A stretch of 8,029 nucleotides of DNA from JAWWPY01 sp964412845. GTDB lineage: Bacteria; Actinomycetota; Actinomycetes; Streptosporangiales; Streptosporangiaceae. Position numbers and translations under genes: made by a program. The notes beneath the pieces were generated by a model that saw only the letters and a list, made by a program, of their open reading frames with translations, had not been told where the DNA came from and searched no databases. This document shows, in pieces, positions 1 through 6,420 of this stretch (position 1 is its first letter; every line of letters begins with the position of its first letter). The stretch lies in the NCBI GenBank assembly GCA_964412845.1, contig CAYPQM010000228.1, forward strand, positions 1 through 8,029, read 5' to 3'.

Positions 1-437
1 CGTGCCTCCTGCGGCATCCCGGCGGCCGCCGCCGCGAGCATCGCGGCGCCGAATCCCGCCGGGTCAAGATCGAGGTGCAGCACCGGGCGGCCGAGGAGAT
101 CGGCCTTCAACTGCCCCGCGAGATCGAGCTTGGCCCCGCCGCCGCCGACCCTGAGCTCCGACAGCGGTGACCCTGAGTCCTCCAGTACTTGCAAGACAGA
201 CCGCACCCCCAGTGCTACCCCTTCTACTACCGCGAACGCGAGCGCCGCCCGGTCATGCCGGTCCGAGAGTCCGACGAACCCGGTGCGGATCGACGGGTCG
301 TCGCGTTCCCCGTCGCCGAGATAAGGAAGGAAGAGCGGCGCCGCGTCCACCGCAGCCACAGTACGGGTGGCGTGATCGAGGCTGACACCGGGACCCTGGC
401 CTGCGCCTGGTGCCGAACGTGTCCTTGAGGGAGATCG
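1..437 (-). pseudogene. FGGY-family carbohydrate kinase, C-terminal domain remnant (N-terminally truncated, runs off window)
   Basis: The minus strand is open from an in-frame TGA (438-440) to the window edge and reads as the C-terminal actin-like domain of an FGGY sugar kinase. In order it shows LFLPYLGDGERDDP, TGFVGLSDRHDRAALAFAVV, EGVALGVRSVLQVLE, ELRVGGGGAKLDLAGQLKAD, LLGRPVL and AGFGAAMLAAAAAG. These match the family's LPYLxGER, FxGL, EGVAxxLRD, GGGxxSxxWxQxxADxLGxPV and GAAxLA blocks. An intact kinase has about 480-500 residues and would start several hundred residues before LPYL. Here only about 25 residues precede it and no good start is seen (an in-frame GTG lies at 359), so the N-terminal sugar-binding domain is missing. 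The 3' end lies outside the window. The Asp in LxxAGQL replaces the usual Ser/Arg region, so activity is doubtful even without the truncation. The substrate (xylulose-like, ribulose-like or other) cannot be judged from this part. Confidence 0.75.
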
Positions 438-452
438 TCACCAGATAATCCT

Positions 453-1427
453 TTACTGTTCCGTCGGAACGTCAGCGCTCTGTTCTATCGGGCCTTCTTC
501 TGGCTGGGTTTGTTCTGCCTGGGTTTCGGTCTCCGCCGTGGTTTCTTCCGCGGGGGCTTCTTCAGCGCGGGCTGCCTCCGCTGAAGCCTCGTTCTCCGCC
601 GGGGTCTCGGCGCTGGACCGGTGCTCCCCCGGCCGGTGCCTGCTGATGAATTCGAGGACGATCTGGTTCCAGATCGCCGGATCTTCCACGAACGTCGCGT
701 GGCCACCCGGAATCAGCTCCCAGGTGGCGTTCGGCAGCGCCTCGTAAAGGATGTGGGACAACGCGGGCTTGATGATGATGTCATCCGCCGAAGCGATGAC
801 CAGCGCCGGCGTATCGATGGAGTCAAGCAGGTCCGTGGCGTCATGCGTCAAGAGCACGGCGATCTGTGCGGCGAAGGAACTGGCCGGCTGTGTCGTCTGG
901 TCCATTTTAGTCAGGAATTCGACGAGCTTTTCCGGCTGCGACTCATAGAAATACGAGCTGAACACCCACGGCGCCTGCTGGCGCATCATGACCGGCATTC
1001 CCGCCATTTGCGCGATCAGCGCCCACGACTCGAAAGCCGCATACGTAAAAGGATCTGGCGCCGCGTAGGTGTTCGCCAGCACCACCGAGCGCAGGTCATC
1101 TGGATAAGCGGCCGCGTACTCCTGGGCGATCACCCCGCCCATGGACACGCCCACCAGGTGCAGCGGTGCGATCTGGAGCGCGTCCACCAGGCCTTTGGTG
1201 TCCACCGCCATCTGCTGGCTCCGGTACGGCCCGGGGGGATGGCTGGAACTGCCGGATCCCCGGTTGTCGAACGTCACCACCCGGAACCCGGCCGCCGCGA
1301 ATTCCTCGCGCTGGAACGCCCAGCCTTCGAGATCATCGCCGACGCCGTTGATCAGGAGCATGGTCTCAGGGCCGCTGCCGTCGATCCGGTAGTTGATGTC
1401 AAGGCCATTGGCCTGCACGACTGGCAT
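453..1427 (-). CDS. alpha/beta hydrolase with acidic C-terminal tail
   Basis: This 324-residue protein has an alpha/beta-hydrolase fold. The oxyanion-loop region LLINGVGDDLEGW lies at residues 25-36, followed by VTFDNRGSGSS at 51-61 and the nucleophile elbow GVSMGG with Ser95. The acid is Asp215 or Asp216 in IASADDIIIKP, and the base is His243 in GGHATFVEDP, so the Ser-Asp-His triad is complete. The sequence resembles the 3-oxoadipate enol-lactonase / esterase branch of the family, but the substrate cannot be assigned. No signal peptide is visible, so it is probably cytosolic. The core ends near residue 268. The last ~53 residues are low-complexity and acidic, with about 15 Glu plus many Ala, Thr and Gln and a single Arg, which is not part of the usual fold. 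The start at 1427 is chosen because GGAAGG lies 9 nt upstream; an upstream ATG at 1436 abuts that same site and the frame extends to 1475. A weak -10-like TATGCT lies at 1520-1525 (minus) with no convincing -35. Confidence 0.88.
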   Translation of the reverse strand: MPVVQANGLDINYRIDGSGPETMLLINGVGDDLEGWAFQREEFAAAGFRVVTFDNRGSGSSSHPPGPYRSQQMAVDTKGLVDALQIAPLHLVGVSMGGVIAQEYAAAYPDDLRSVVLANTYAAPDPFTYAAFESWALIAQMAGMPVMMRQQAPWVFSSYFYESQPEKLVEFLTKMDQTTQPASSFAAQIAVLLTHDATDLLDSIDTPALVIASADDIIIKPALSHILYEALPNATWELIPGGHATFVEDPAIWNQIVLEFISRHRPGEHRSSAETPAENEASAEAARAEEAPAEETTAETETQAEQTQPEEGPIEQSADVPTEQ

Positions 1428-1436
1428 GGTGGGCAT

Positions 1437-1442
1437 CCTTCC
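1437..1442 (-). promoter_or_regulatory. ribosome binding site of the alpha/beta hydrolase
   Basis: The minus strand reads GGAAGG, 9 nt before the ATG at 1427 and directly against the ATG at 1436. Only the 1427 start has workable spacing, so this site decides the start. Confidence 0.6.
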
Positions 1443-1568
1443 CGCCCCGGCGGTCAGGCGAACCGTGCGTGGCAATCAGTCACATGCATACCGCGAGCCT
1501 CGCACCACAAAGTGCGCGAAGCATAACAAAGATCACGCTCATCGCTGGATGCCTTGCCGCAGGTCAGA

Positions 1569-2060
1569 TCAGAGTTCTGGACGCGGGACGGATCCGGGCC
1601 CGGAATGTTGGCCAGGTCCGATGTCTGGCCGGGCCAGGTCCGAGGCCACGACGGCGCGGTAGCGTTCGTACAGGGCGTGGTAGCGATCCTGGTTGGCGTG
1701 GTCAGGAAGCACCGGCTCCGCCGGGTGGCACGCCGCGGCGACGGCCTCGCCCGGGCTGCGGTAGACGCCGACACCCAGCCCGGCCAGCATCGTGATTCCG
1801 ACCGCGGTGGCATCCCCTGGAACCTGGATCACCGGAATCCCCAGCACGTCAGCCTTGATCTGGTTCCAGGAGCGCAAGGAGCCGCTGACCGACCCGTCAC
1901 ACGACGTTGCCGCGCAGGTCGGCGCGTTGCAGGCGGCCATCAGCGCGGCGCCGAAATCCCGGTCGTGGCGGATGCGCAGCCGGATCGGTGAGCGAGTCCG
2001 CTGGTACGAGACGCCCGAGGAAGTCCGCCACTGACGTCTGCTCCCAGCGCCCTTGAGGAC
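1569..2060 (-). pseudogene. degenerate FGGY-family carbohydrate kinase remnants (frameshifted, apparently two copies of the C-terminal region)
   Basis: The minus-strand frame ending at a stop at 1569-1571 contains a good FGGY C-terminus: SWNQIKADVLGIPVIQ (from about 1868), then ATAVGITMLAGLGVGVYRS, then a typical tail HALYERYRAVVASDL. It lacks the upstream GGGSRSxL motif and every earlier domain. Just before it, split over two frames, are pieces that look like a second copy of the same region: GAGSRR in one frame, WEQTSVADFLGRLVPADS in the next frame from 2046, and RIRHDRDFGAALMAACN back in the first frame. That second copy would need at least two frameshifts to be read through. The segment lies between the TPP enzyme and the hydrolase, both intact. 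It cannot be the missing N-terminus of the fragment at 1-437, because both encode the same C-terminal blocks. I infer decay of a former sugar-kinase locus. The kinase assignment of the downstream copy is firm; that of the frameshifted upstream copy is moderate. Confidence 0.6.
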
Positions 2061-2073
2061 CTGGCGTGTCCTC

Positions 2074-3642
2074 TTATATGTCGCGCGTGCCTAGGGCGTG
2101 GGGGAGCGCGGCTTCGATGAGGTGGGGTCCCGGTTCGGCGAGCGCCTGCGCAAGCTGGGCGGCGAATTCTGCGGCTGTGCTGGCCCGGCTGGCGGGGACA
2201 CCCATGCCTGTGGCCAGGGCGGTGAAGTCCAGGCTGGGCCGGGACAGGTCAAGCAGGCTCCGGGCGGCATCCCCGGTGGCGACCGCTCCAACCTGGTCCA
2301 GTTCCATGCTCAGGATCGCGTAGGAGCGGTTGCTGAAGATGATGGTGGTGATGTCCAACTGCTCCCGCGCGTGGGTCCACAGGGCGGAGATCGTGTACAT
2401 GGCGCTGCCGTCCGCTTCGAGAGCCAGGACGCTGCGCCCGGGACAGCCGATGGCAGCGCCGGTGGCTACCGGCAGCCCCTGGCCGATCGCGCCGCCAGTG
2501 ATGGTGAGCCAGTCATGGGCCGGCGCGCCCGCAGTGGCTCCGGGCAGCCACAGCCCGGATGTGATGGCCTCATCCGAGACGATGGCGCCGTCCGGCAGCA
2601 GTGCGCCGATAACGGCAGCGGCTGTTTCCGCCGTGAGGTCACCATCGGGGATTGCGGGGCGCTGCGGTGGCTGTGGCAGCGGTTTGGTGTCCGGGGCGAC
2701 CAGCTCAGCAAGCGACGCGAGCGCCCCGGACGCGTCGTCGGCGGCCTCGGCGAGCACGTGCACCTGGCAGCCGTCCGGCACCAGCGAGCTGGGCTTGCCT
2801 GGGTAGGCGAAAAAGGAGACCGGGGCGCGGGCGCCGGCCAAGATCAGGTGCCGCGCGCCCGCGAGCTGCCCGGCCGCGAAATCGGCCAGGTAGGCCAGCC
2901 GGTCGAGGGCCGGGATGCCCGCGCCGCGCTCGTGCCGGGCCGGGAACGTCTCGCCGAGCAGCCGGGCGCCGGTCGCCTGGGCGACCCGGCTGGCCGCGTC
3001 CAGTCCGGGCCGCCGCACCGCGGTTCCGCCGAGCAGGATCACGCACGGCTCGCCGCTGCGCAGGGTTGCTGCGGCTGATTCGACGAGGTCCTCTGGGACC
3101 GGTGCGGGTGCCCGGACCGGAAGCGCGGGGGCAGGCTCGGCGCCGTCAGACCAGGACACGTCGGCGGGCAGGATGAGGGTGGCTATCCCGCCGGGCGGCC
3201 GCATCGCCGCGGCGACCGCCTCGGCTGTGTCCAGGGCCAGGTCGGCACCGCGCGATGGGCGGCGGACCCAGCTGGACACCGTTCCGGCCAGGGCGTCGAT
3301 GTCCGACTCCAGCGGCGCGTCGAAACGCTTGTGGTATGTGGCGTGGTCACCAACGATGGTCAGCAGCGGGGTGTGCGCCCGCCGCGCGTTGTGCAGGTTG
3401 GCCAGGCCATTCGCCAGGCCAGGTCCCAGGTGCAGCAGCGCCGCGGCCGGCCGGCCCGCCATCCGGCCGTAACCGTCTGCCGCGCCGGTCGCGACCCCCT
3501 CGAACAGACACAGCACCCCGCGCATCTGCGGGACAGCGTCCAGCGCGGCGACGAAGTGCATCTCCGAGGTACCCGGATTGCTGAAGCACACCTCGACGCC
3601 GCACCCGGCCAGTGTGCGGATCAGGGCCTGCGCGCCGTTCAT
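2074..3642 (-). CDS. thiamine pyrophosphate-dependent enzyme, acetolactate synthase / benzoylformate decarboxylase family
   Basis: This 522-residue protein has the three-domain TPP-enzyme layout. The N-terminal pyrimidine-binding domain (about 1-165) has CFSNPGTSEMHFVAALD near residues 19-35 and the catalytic Glu48 in LCLFEGVATGAADGYGRM. The central domain spans about 190-315. The C-terminal PP-binding domain has TGGAIGQGLPVATGAAIG and the Mg/TPP motif from residue 410, ADGSAMYTISALW, closing at Asn438 in FSNRSYAIL. The family decarboxylates 2-oxo acids and may ligate the product to an acceptor; acetolactate, benzoylformate and phosphonopyruvate are known substrates of relatives. The NPGTSEMHF block and 522-residue length fit the acetolactate-synthase-large-subunit-like group often annotated in actinomycetes. 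No small regulatory subunit (IlvN) lies nearby, so a housekeeping branched-chain role is unlikely (inference). The first Gly of the usual GDGS motif is Ala (EADGS). The start at 3642 follows AAGGGGGAA with 6-nt spacing; the frame could extend to 3672. It lies 72 bp downstream of gvpL/F on the same strand and may be co-transcribed. Confidence 0.88.
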   Translation of the reverse strand: MNGAQALIRTLAGCGVEVCFSNPGTSEMHFVAALDAVPQMRGVLCLFEGVATGAADGYGRMAGRPAAALLHLGPGLANGLANLHNARRAHTPLLTIVGDHATYHKRFDAPLESDIDALAGTVSSWVRRPSRGADLALDTAEAVAAAMRPPGGIATLILPADVSWSDGAEPAPALPVRAPAPVPEDLVESAAATLRSGEPCVILLGGTAVRRPGLDAASRVAQATGARLLGETFPARHERGAGIPALDRLAYLADFAAGQLAGARHLILAGARAPVSFFAYPGKPSSLVPDGCQVHVLAEAADDASGALASLAELVAPDTKPLPQPPQRPAIPDGDLTAETAAAVIGALLPDGAIVSDEAITSGLWLPGATAGAPAHDWLTITGGAIGQGLPVATGAAIGCPGRSVLALEADGSAMYTISALWTHAREQLDITTIIFSNRSYAILSMELDQVGAVATGDAARSLLDLSRPSLDFTALATGMGVPASRASTAAEFAAQLAQALAEPGPHLIEAALPHALGTRDI

Positions 3643-3646
3643 GCTG

Positions 3647-3655
3647 TTCCCCCTT
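3647..3655 (-). promoter_or_regulatory. ribosome binding site of the TPP enzyme
   Basis: The minus strand reads AAGGGGGAA, about 6 nt before the ATG at 3642. It supports that start over the upstream ATG at 3672. Confidence 0.6.
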
Positions 3656-3714
3656 CGCGGGACCGTCAGCACCTTAGCGCCCTGGCCGGTGAGCGCTCCG
3701 GCCCGAGGTCACCG

Positions 3715-4560
3715 TCAGACTTCCTGCCGGTCCGCGAATGAATAAGGTGGCCACGGACCGGTCACGTCGGCCCGGAGACCAGCATGTTCCTCGGTCAGCT
3801 TCCGCACGACCTCGGTGAATTCGGCGGCCCGTTCGGTGTCGAGCAGGTAGACGCCGCTGTGCACCATCCAGCCGTTGATGTCGGTGAACTGCGGGTACGG
3901 TGTGGCGTGCCGCAGGGTGGCCACGGCCATGTCGCTGAGCGCGCGGTCGATCTCCTCGGCGCAGGTTTCCGCCTGCTGCCAGCGCGGCACCCGGATCAGC
4001 GGGCCGTCCTGCGCACTGGATGATGCGGTAAAGGGATCATCCTGGGCGCCGTCAGGCCACGGCTCCATGTACACCTTGACGCCCCACTCCTCCGCCCCCC
4101 GGAAGGACTCAAGCAGCAGGGCAAGCTCGGCGCGGCGTTCCGCCAGCAGCACGCTGATCGTCACATCATCCGGGTAGATCGTGCCGATCCGCAGCGGCAC
4201 CACGGGGCCGTCCGAGGCGACGGACGCGACGACCCGGTGATGCGCGCGGCCGATCGTCTCGATGTTGGCTTGGTCAGCGAGGAAGCTCGCGAGCGCCTCC
4301 TCGCCGAAGGCTGCGGCATCGAGCGAGCCGACCACCGCATGGAGGCCTGCTTCCGCCACGGCACGCACCGGCTCGCCGCCGACACCGGTCAGTCCGGCGA
4401 GGCGACACGGATCGAGGTCCGAGGCGACGGCGTACACCCAGACGACCTTGTTCACTGCCAGGTCGCCCAGCCTGGCTGGTTCGCCCAGCCTGGCTGGCTG
4501 ACAGCGGCACGAGGCCGGCTTAGCCGCTTTGCCATTCCGGGCTGTCCGCGCCTGAGACAT
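3715..4560 (-). CDS. GvpL/GvpF family gas vesicle protein (orphan)
   Basis: This 281-residue protein belongs to the GvpL/GvpF family, which takes part in gas vesicle assembly in the cytoplasm and interacts with the GvpA shell protein in studied systems. The family signature is clear: VVWVYAVAS near residue 39, a two-domain body with ETIGRAHHRVV (101-111) and VVPLRIGTIYPDD (120-132), VKVYMEPWP (161-169), and the hallmark C-terminus VTGPWPPYSFA at 266-276. About 36 residues precede the first beta strand, more than usual. They are basic and contain a 6-residue tandem repeat (ARLGEP/ARLGDL). The start at 4560 is chosen because AAGGAGG sits 6 nt upstream; an in-frame GTG at 4455 would remove the extension but has no good binding site. 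No gvpA, gvpK, gvpJ, gvpN, gvpO or gvpS occurs in the window, so gas vesicle formation cannot be inferred. The next gene downstream is the TPP enzyme, 72 bp away. Confidence 0.9.
   Translation of the reverse strand: MSQARTARNGKAAKPASCRCQPARLGEPARLGDLAVNKVVWVYAVASDLDPCRLAGLTGVGGEPVRAVAEAGLHAVVGSLDAAAFGEEALASFLADQANIETIGRAHHRVVASVASDGPVVPLRIGTIYPDDVTISVLLAERRAELALLLESFRGAEEWGVKVYMEPWPDGAQDDPFTASSSAQDGPLIRVPRWQQAETCAEEIDRALSDMAVATLRHATPYPQFTDINGWMVHSGVYLLDTERAAEFTEVVRKLTEEHAGLRADVTGPWPPYSFADRQEV
4463..4498 (-). repeat. 18-bp tandem duplication inside the GvpL/F N-terminal extension
   Basis: Two adjacent 18-bp units (4463-4480 and 4481-4498) differ at one base. They encode ARLGEP and ARLGDL within the non-conserved N-terminal extension, which suggests slippage in an unconstrained segment. 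Confidence 0.8.
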
Positions 4561-4566
4561 CTCGAT

Positions 4567-4573
4567 CCTCCTT
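4567..4573 (-). promoter_or_regulatory. ribosome binding site of gvpL/F
   Basis: The minus strand reads AAGGAGG, a near-perfect anti-16S match, 6 nt before the ATG at 4560. It fixes the start and keeps the unusual N-terminal extension in the protein. Confidence 0.75.
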
Positions 4574-4600
4574 GGCTGGGCGGGTACGGGGTGCCGCCAC

Positions 4601-4606
4601 ATTTAA
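4601..4606 (-). promoter_or_regulatory. possible -10 element of gvpL/F
   Basis: The minus strand reads TTAAAT in an otherwise GC-rich stretch, about 40 nt upstream of the start codon. It matches 4 of 6 bases of TATAAT. No convincing -35 is found at 16-18 bp spacing (only an A-rich run at about 4624-4629), so the call is tentative. Confidence 0.25.
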
Positions 4607-4700
4607 CTCAGCGCCGTGCGGGCATTTTTTGTCGCTCTCGCGCCAGATGAGTTGGCCGGCTGGTATTGGTCGGCTCGGTAACCGGCTGGTCGGACTAGTG

Positions 4701-4738
4701 CGGGCGGGACGGCGACCAGGTGGTCGCCATCCCGCCCG
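4701..4738 (-). terminator. strong hairpin, probable terminator of the sigma factor / repeat protein operon
   Basis: CGGGCGGGA (4701-4709) pairs with TCCCGCCCG (4730-4738), and GGCGACCA (4711-4718) pairs with TGGTCGCC (4721-4728). The only mismatch is C4710/A4729, giving a 17-bp GC-rich stem with a very short loop. It lies 35 bp beyond the stop codon of the repeat protein read leftward and 140 bp before the GvpL/F start. There is no T-run after it, which is common for hairpin terminators in high-GC actinomycetes. Being nearly symmetric, it could also act on plus-strand transcripts. Confidence 0.7.
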
Positions 4739-4772
4739 TAGAGGCTGTTCATGCCCAGCCGATGCTGGACCC

Positions 4773-6369
4773 TCAGCCAAGCGGCAATGTGGACAGCACC
4801 GAGCTTGGTAGCTGGGACAGCACCGAGCTCGGCAGCTGGGACAGCACTGACGACGGAAGCTCACCCAGGATGCGGGACAGCGTCGAGGTCGGCAGGGCCG
4901 TCAGCACCGTGGACAGGCTGGAGGCCGGCAAGGTGGTGAGCACCGTGGACAGGCCCGAGGTCGGCAGGGTGGTGAGAACTGTGGCCAGTCCCGAGGCCGG
5001 CAAGGAGGTCAGCACCGCGGCGAGGCCGGAGGCCGGCAAGGCAGTCAGCACCGCGGCGAGGCTGGAGGCGGGCAGGGTGGTCAGCACGGTGGACAGGCCT
5101 GAGGTTGGCAGGGTGGTGAGGACCTGGGTCAGGCCGGTGGCGGGCAGGGTGGTGAGCACTGTGCTGAGGCCTGAGGTTGGCAGGGTGGTCAGGACGGTGC
5201 TGAGGCCGGAGGCGGGCAGGGTGGTCAGCACGGTGGACAGGCCTGAGGTTGGCAGGGTGGTGNNNNNNNNNNNNNNNNNNNNNNNNNNNNNNNNNNNNNN
5301 NNNNNNNNNNNNNNNNNNNNNNNNNNNNNNNNNNNNNNNNNNNNNNNNNNNNNNNNNNNNNNAGGACCTGGGTCAGGCCGGTGGCGGGCAGGGTGGTCAG
5401 CACGGTGGTCAGGCCTGAGGCCGGCAGCATGGTCAGGACCTGGGTCAGCGTCCCGGCGGGCAAGGTGGTCAAGACTGTGGTCAAGCCCGAGGTCGGCAAC
5501 GTGGTCAGCACCGTGCTGAGGCCGGAGGCCGGCAGGGTGGTCAGCACCGTGGACAGGCCCGAGGCCGGCACGGTGGTGAGGACCTGACTCAGTTCGGCGG
5601 CGGGCAGGGTGGTCAGGATCTGGGTCAGCGTTCCGGCCGGGAGCCGGGTGAGAGCCTCCGAGAGGACCGGAGCCGGCAGCCGCGCCAGGTCACCTGGCTG
5701 TGGCAGTTTCGGCAGGTCAAGCAGCAGCGCGCAGTAGTCGCCGACGTTGGCGCGGCCTTGCACGGTGCTGATCAGGGATGAAAACCCGGAACTGCTGAGC
5801 ACCTGGCCCAGCATGGGGCTGGCCAGGGCTTGCTCCAGGCCGACCTGGCCAGACACCTGGCTGGCGGCACCGTTCGCGCCCGCGGTGGCCGACTCGACCC
5901 GGGAGGCGAGGCTGCGGCAGAGCCCTGGCGCGTCTGCGGGCAGCGCGGGAGCGATGGAAGCTGGGCCAACGGACCGGGGGCCGGTGGAGACCTGGCTGCC
6001 CGACTGGCCAGTACCGGTGCCCACGTGGGCCGGCTTGGAGTTGCTCAGGGCGCCAGTGCTGGCGGCCAGCGCAACGCCGCCAGTCGCGAAGGCCGTCAGC
6101 GATATCGCGAGAGCCTTGGCGGTGAGGAGTTTTGCGAGCGGGGACTTGATCATCTGCCCTCTCCGGGAAATGGTGGCTGGAGCGAGATGATGCGCTTCGA
6201 ACGCGGCCATCGCCATCTGCTCGCCAGCCAGCTCACTTTCGCGTCCTGGCGCAGCGGCGGCGCCCAGCACACGGGTCAGCTGATCTGGGCCCGCGCCCGG
6301 ACCGGCAGAGCCGTCGAGCAGGTGCTCAGCGGCTTTCCGGCTGATCCTCCGGGAATGGCTTGTGCTCAT
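4773..6369 (-). CDS. ECF-associated single-pass membrane protein with tandem 12-residue leucine-rich repeats (interrupted by assembly gap)
   Basis: The gene follows the sigma factor by 51 bp and begins after GGAGGAAG (6374-6381). Residues 1-80 are a probable cytoplasmic segment (SRKAAEHLLDG, LAGEQMAMAAFEAH), residues about 82-105 a hydrophobic membrane helix, and residues 106-150 a Ser/Gly/Pro-rich linker. Then comes a small domain with GLCRSLASR (Cys151) and VGDYCALLLDLP (Cys213), possibly disulfide-bonded outside the cell. From residue 228 to the end the protein is made of 12-residue units, consensus LTTLPASGLSTV: nine before the gap and about twelve after it, ending with 8-residue SSVLSQLP-type units and LPLG. 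The layout resembles membrane proteins encoded next to actinobacterial ECF sigma factors; there is no zinc-binding HxxxCxxC anti-sigma motif. An anti-sigma or sensor role is inferred from position only. The 100-N gap shifts the frame by one base as written, but removing the Ns restores it, so I read one gene with its stop at 4773. Confidence 0.75.
4788..5688 (-). repeat. 36-bp tandem repeat array encoding 12-residue units
   Basis: At least 21 copies of a 36-bp unit encode L-x-x-L-P-x-x-x-L-x-x-V. Leu is conserved at unit positions 1, 4 and 9, Pro at 5, and Val or Ile usually at 12. Some copies are identical at DNA level: 5064-5118 equals 5208-5262, an offset of 144 bp or four units. Others vary mainly at unit positions 6-8 and 10-11 (ASG, TSG, ATG, AGT; STV, TQV, AAV). 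The C-terminal end (4788-4859) changes to three 24-bp units encoding LPSSVLSQ-type octapeptides. Confidence 0.9.
5263..5362. other. assembly gap (100 N)
   Basis: Exactly 100 undetermined bases sit inside the repeat array, the conventional length for a gap of unknown size. The flanks join in frame and in repeat register when the Ns are removed. The true missing length is therefore probably zero or a multiple of 36 bp. Confidence 0.95.
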
Positions 6370-6373
6370 CTCA

Positions 6374-6381
6374 CTTCCTCC
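6374..6381 (-). promoter_or_regulatory. ribosome binding site of the repeat membrane protein
   Basis: The minus strand reads GGAGGAAG, 4 nt before the ATG at 6369. It lies inside the 51-bp gap after the sigma factor stop, consistent with translation from a shared mRNA. Confidence 0.65.
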
Positions 6382-6420
6382 AGCGTCAAGTCCGGCGCTC
6401 CTGTCACTCCTCCTATCGCG

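Noticed and set aside
404..450. Minus-strand KDYLVTISLKDTFGT, faintly like a TIM-barrel sugar epimerase strand
   Set aside because: The likeness covers only about 15 residues and the frame then turns into Arg-rich shadow sequence. That is too short to call a gene remnant.
621..1526. Plus-strand 301-codon frame opposite the hydrolase
   Set aside because: It is a high-GC shadow frame. The minus strand encodes a complete catalytic triad and conserved hydrolase blocks, while the plus-strand product has no recognisable pattern.
2098..3078. Plus-strand 326-codon frame opposite the TPP enzyme
   Set aside because: It is the complement of a clear TPP-enzyme gene. Its Gly/Arg/Gln-rich composition is that of a third-position GC artefact.
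4720..5587. Plus-strand Val/Arg/Glu-rich repeat proteins (VGRVVSTVDRPEA units)
   Set aside because: These are the antisense reading of the 36-bp array. The minus strand has a start, ribosome binding site, membrane helix and operon context; the plus strand has none.
4788..5688. CRISPR-like array
   Set aside because: The periodic units are contiguous, with no unique spacers. They are in frame with a protein gene and the variation follows codon structure.
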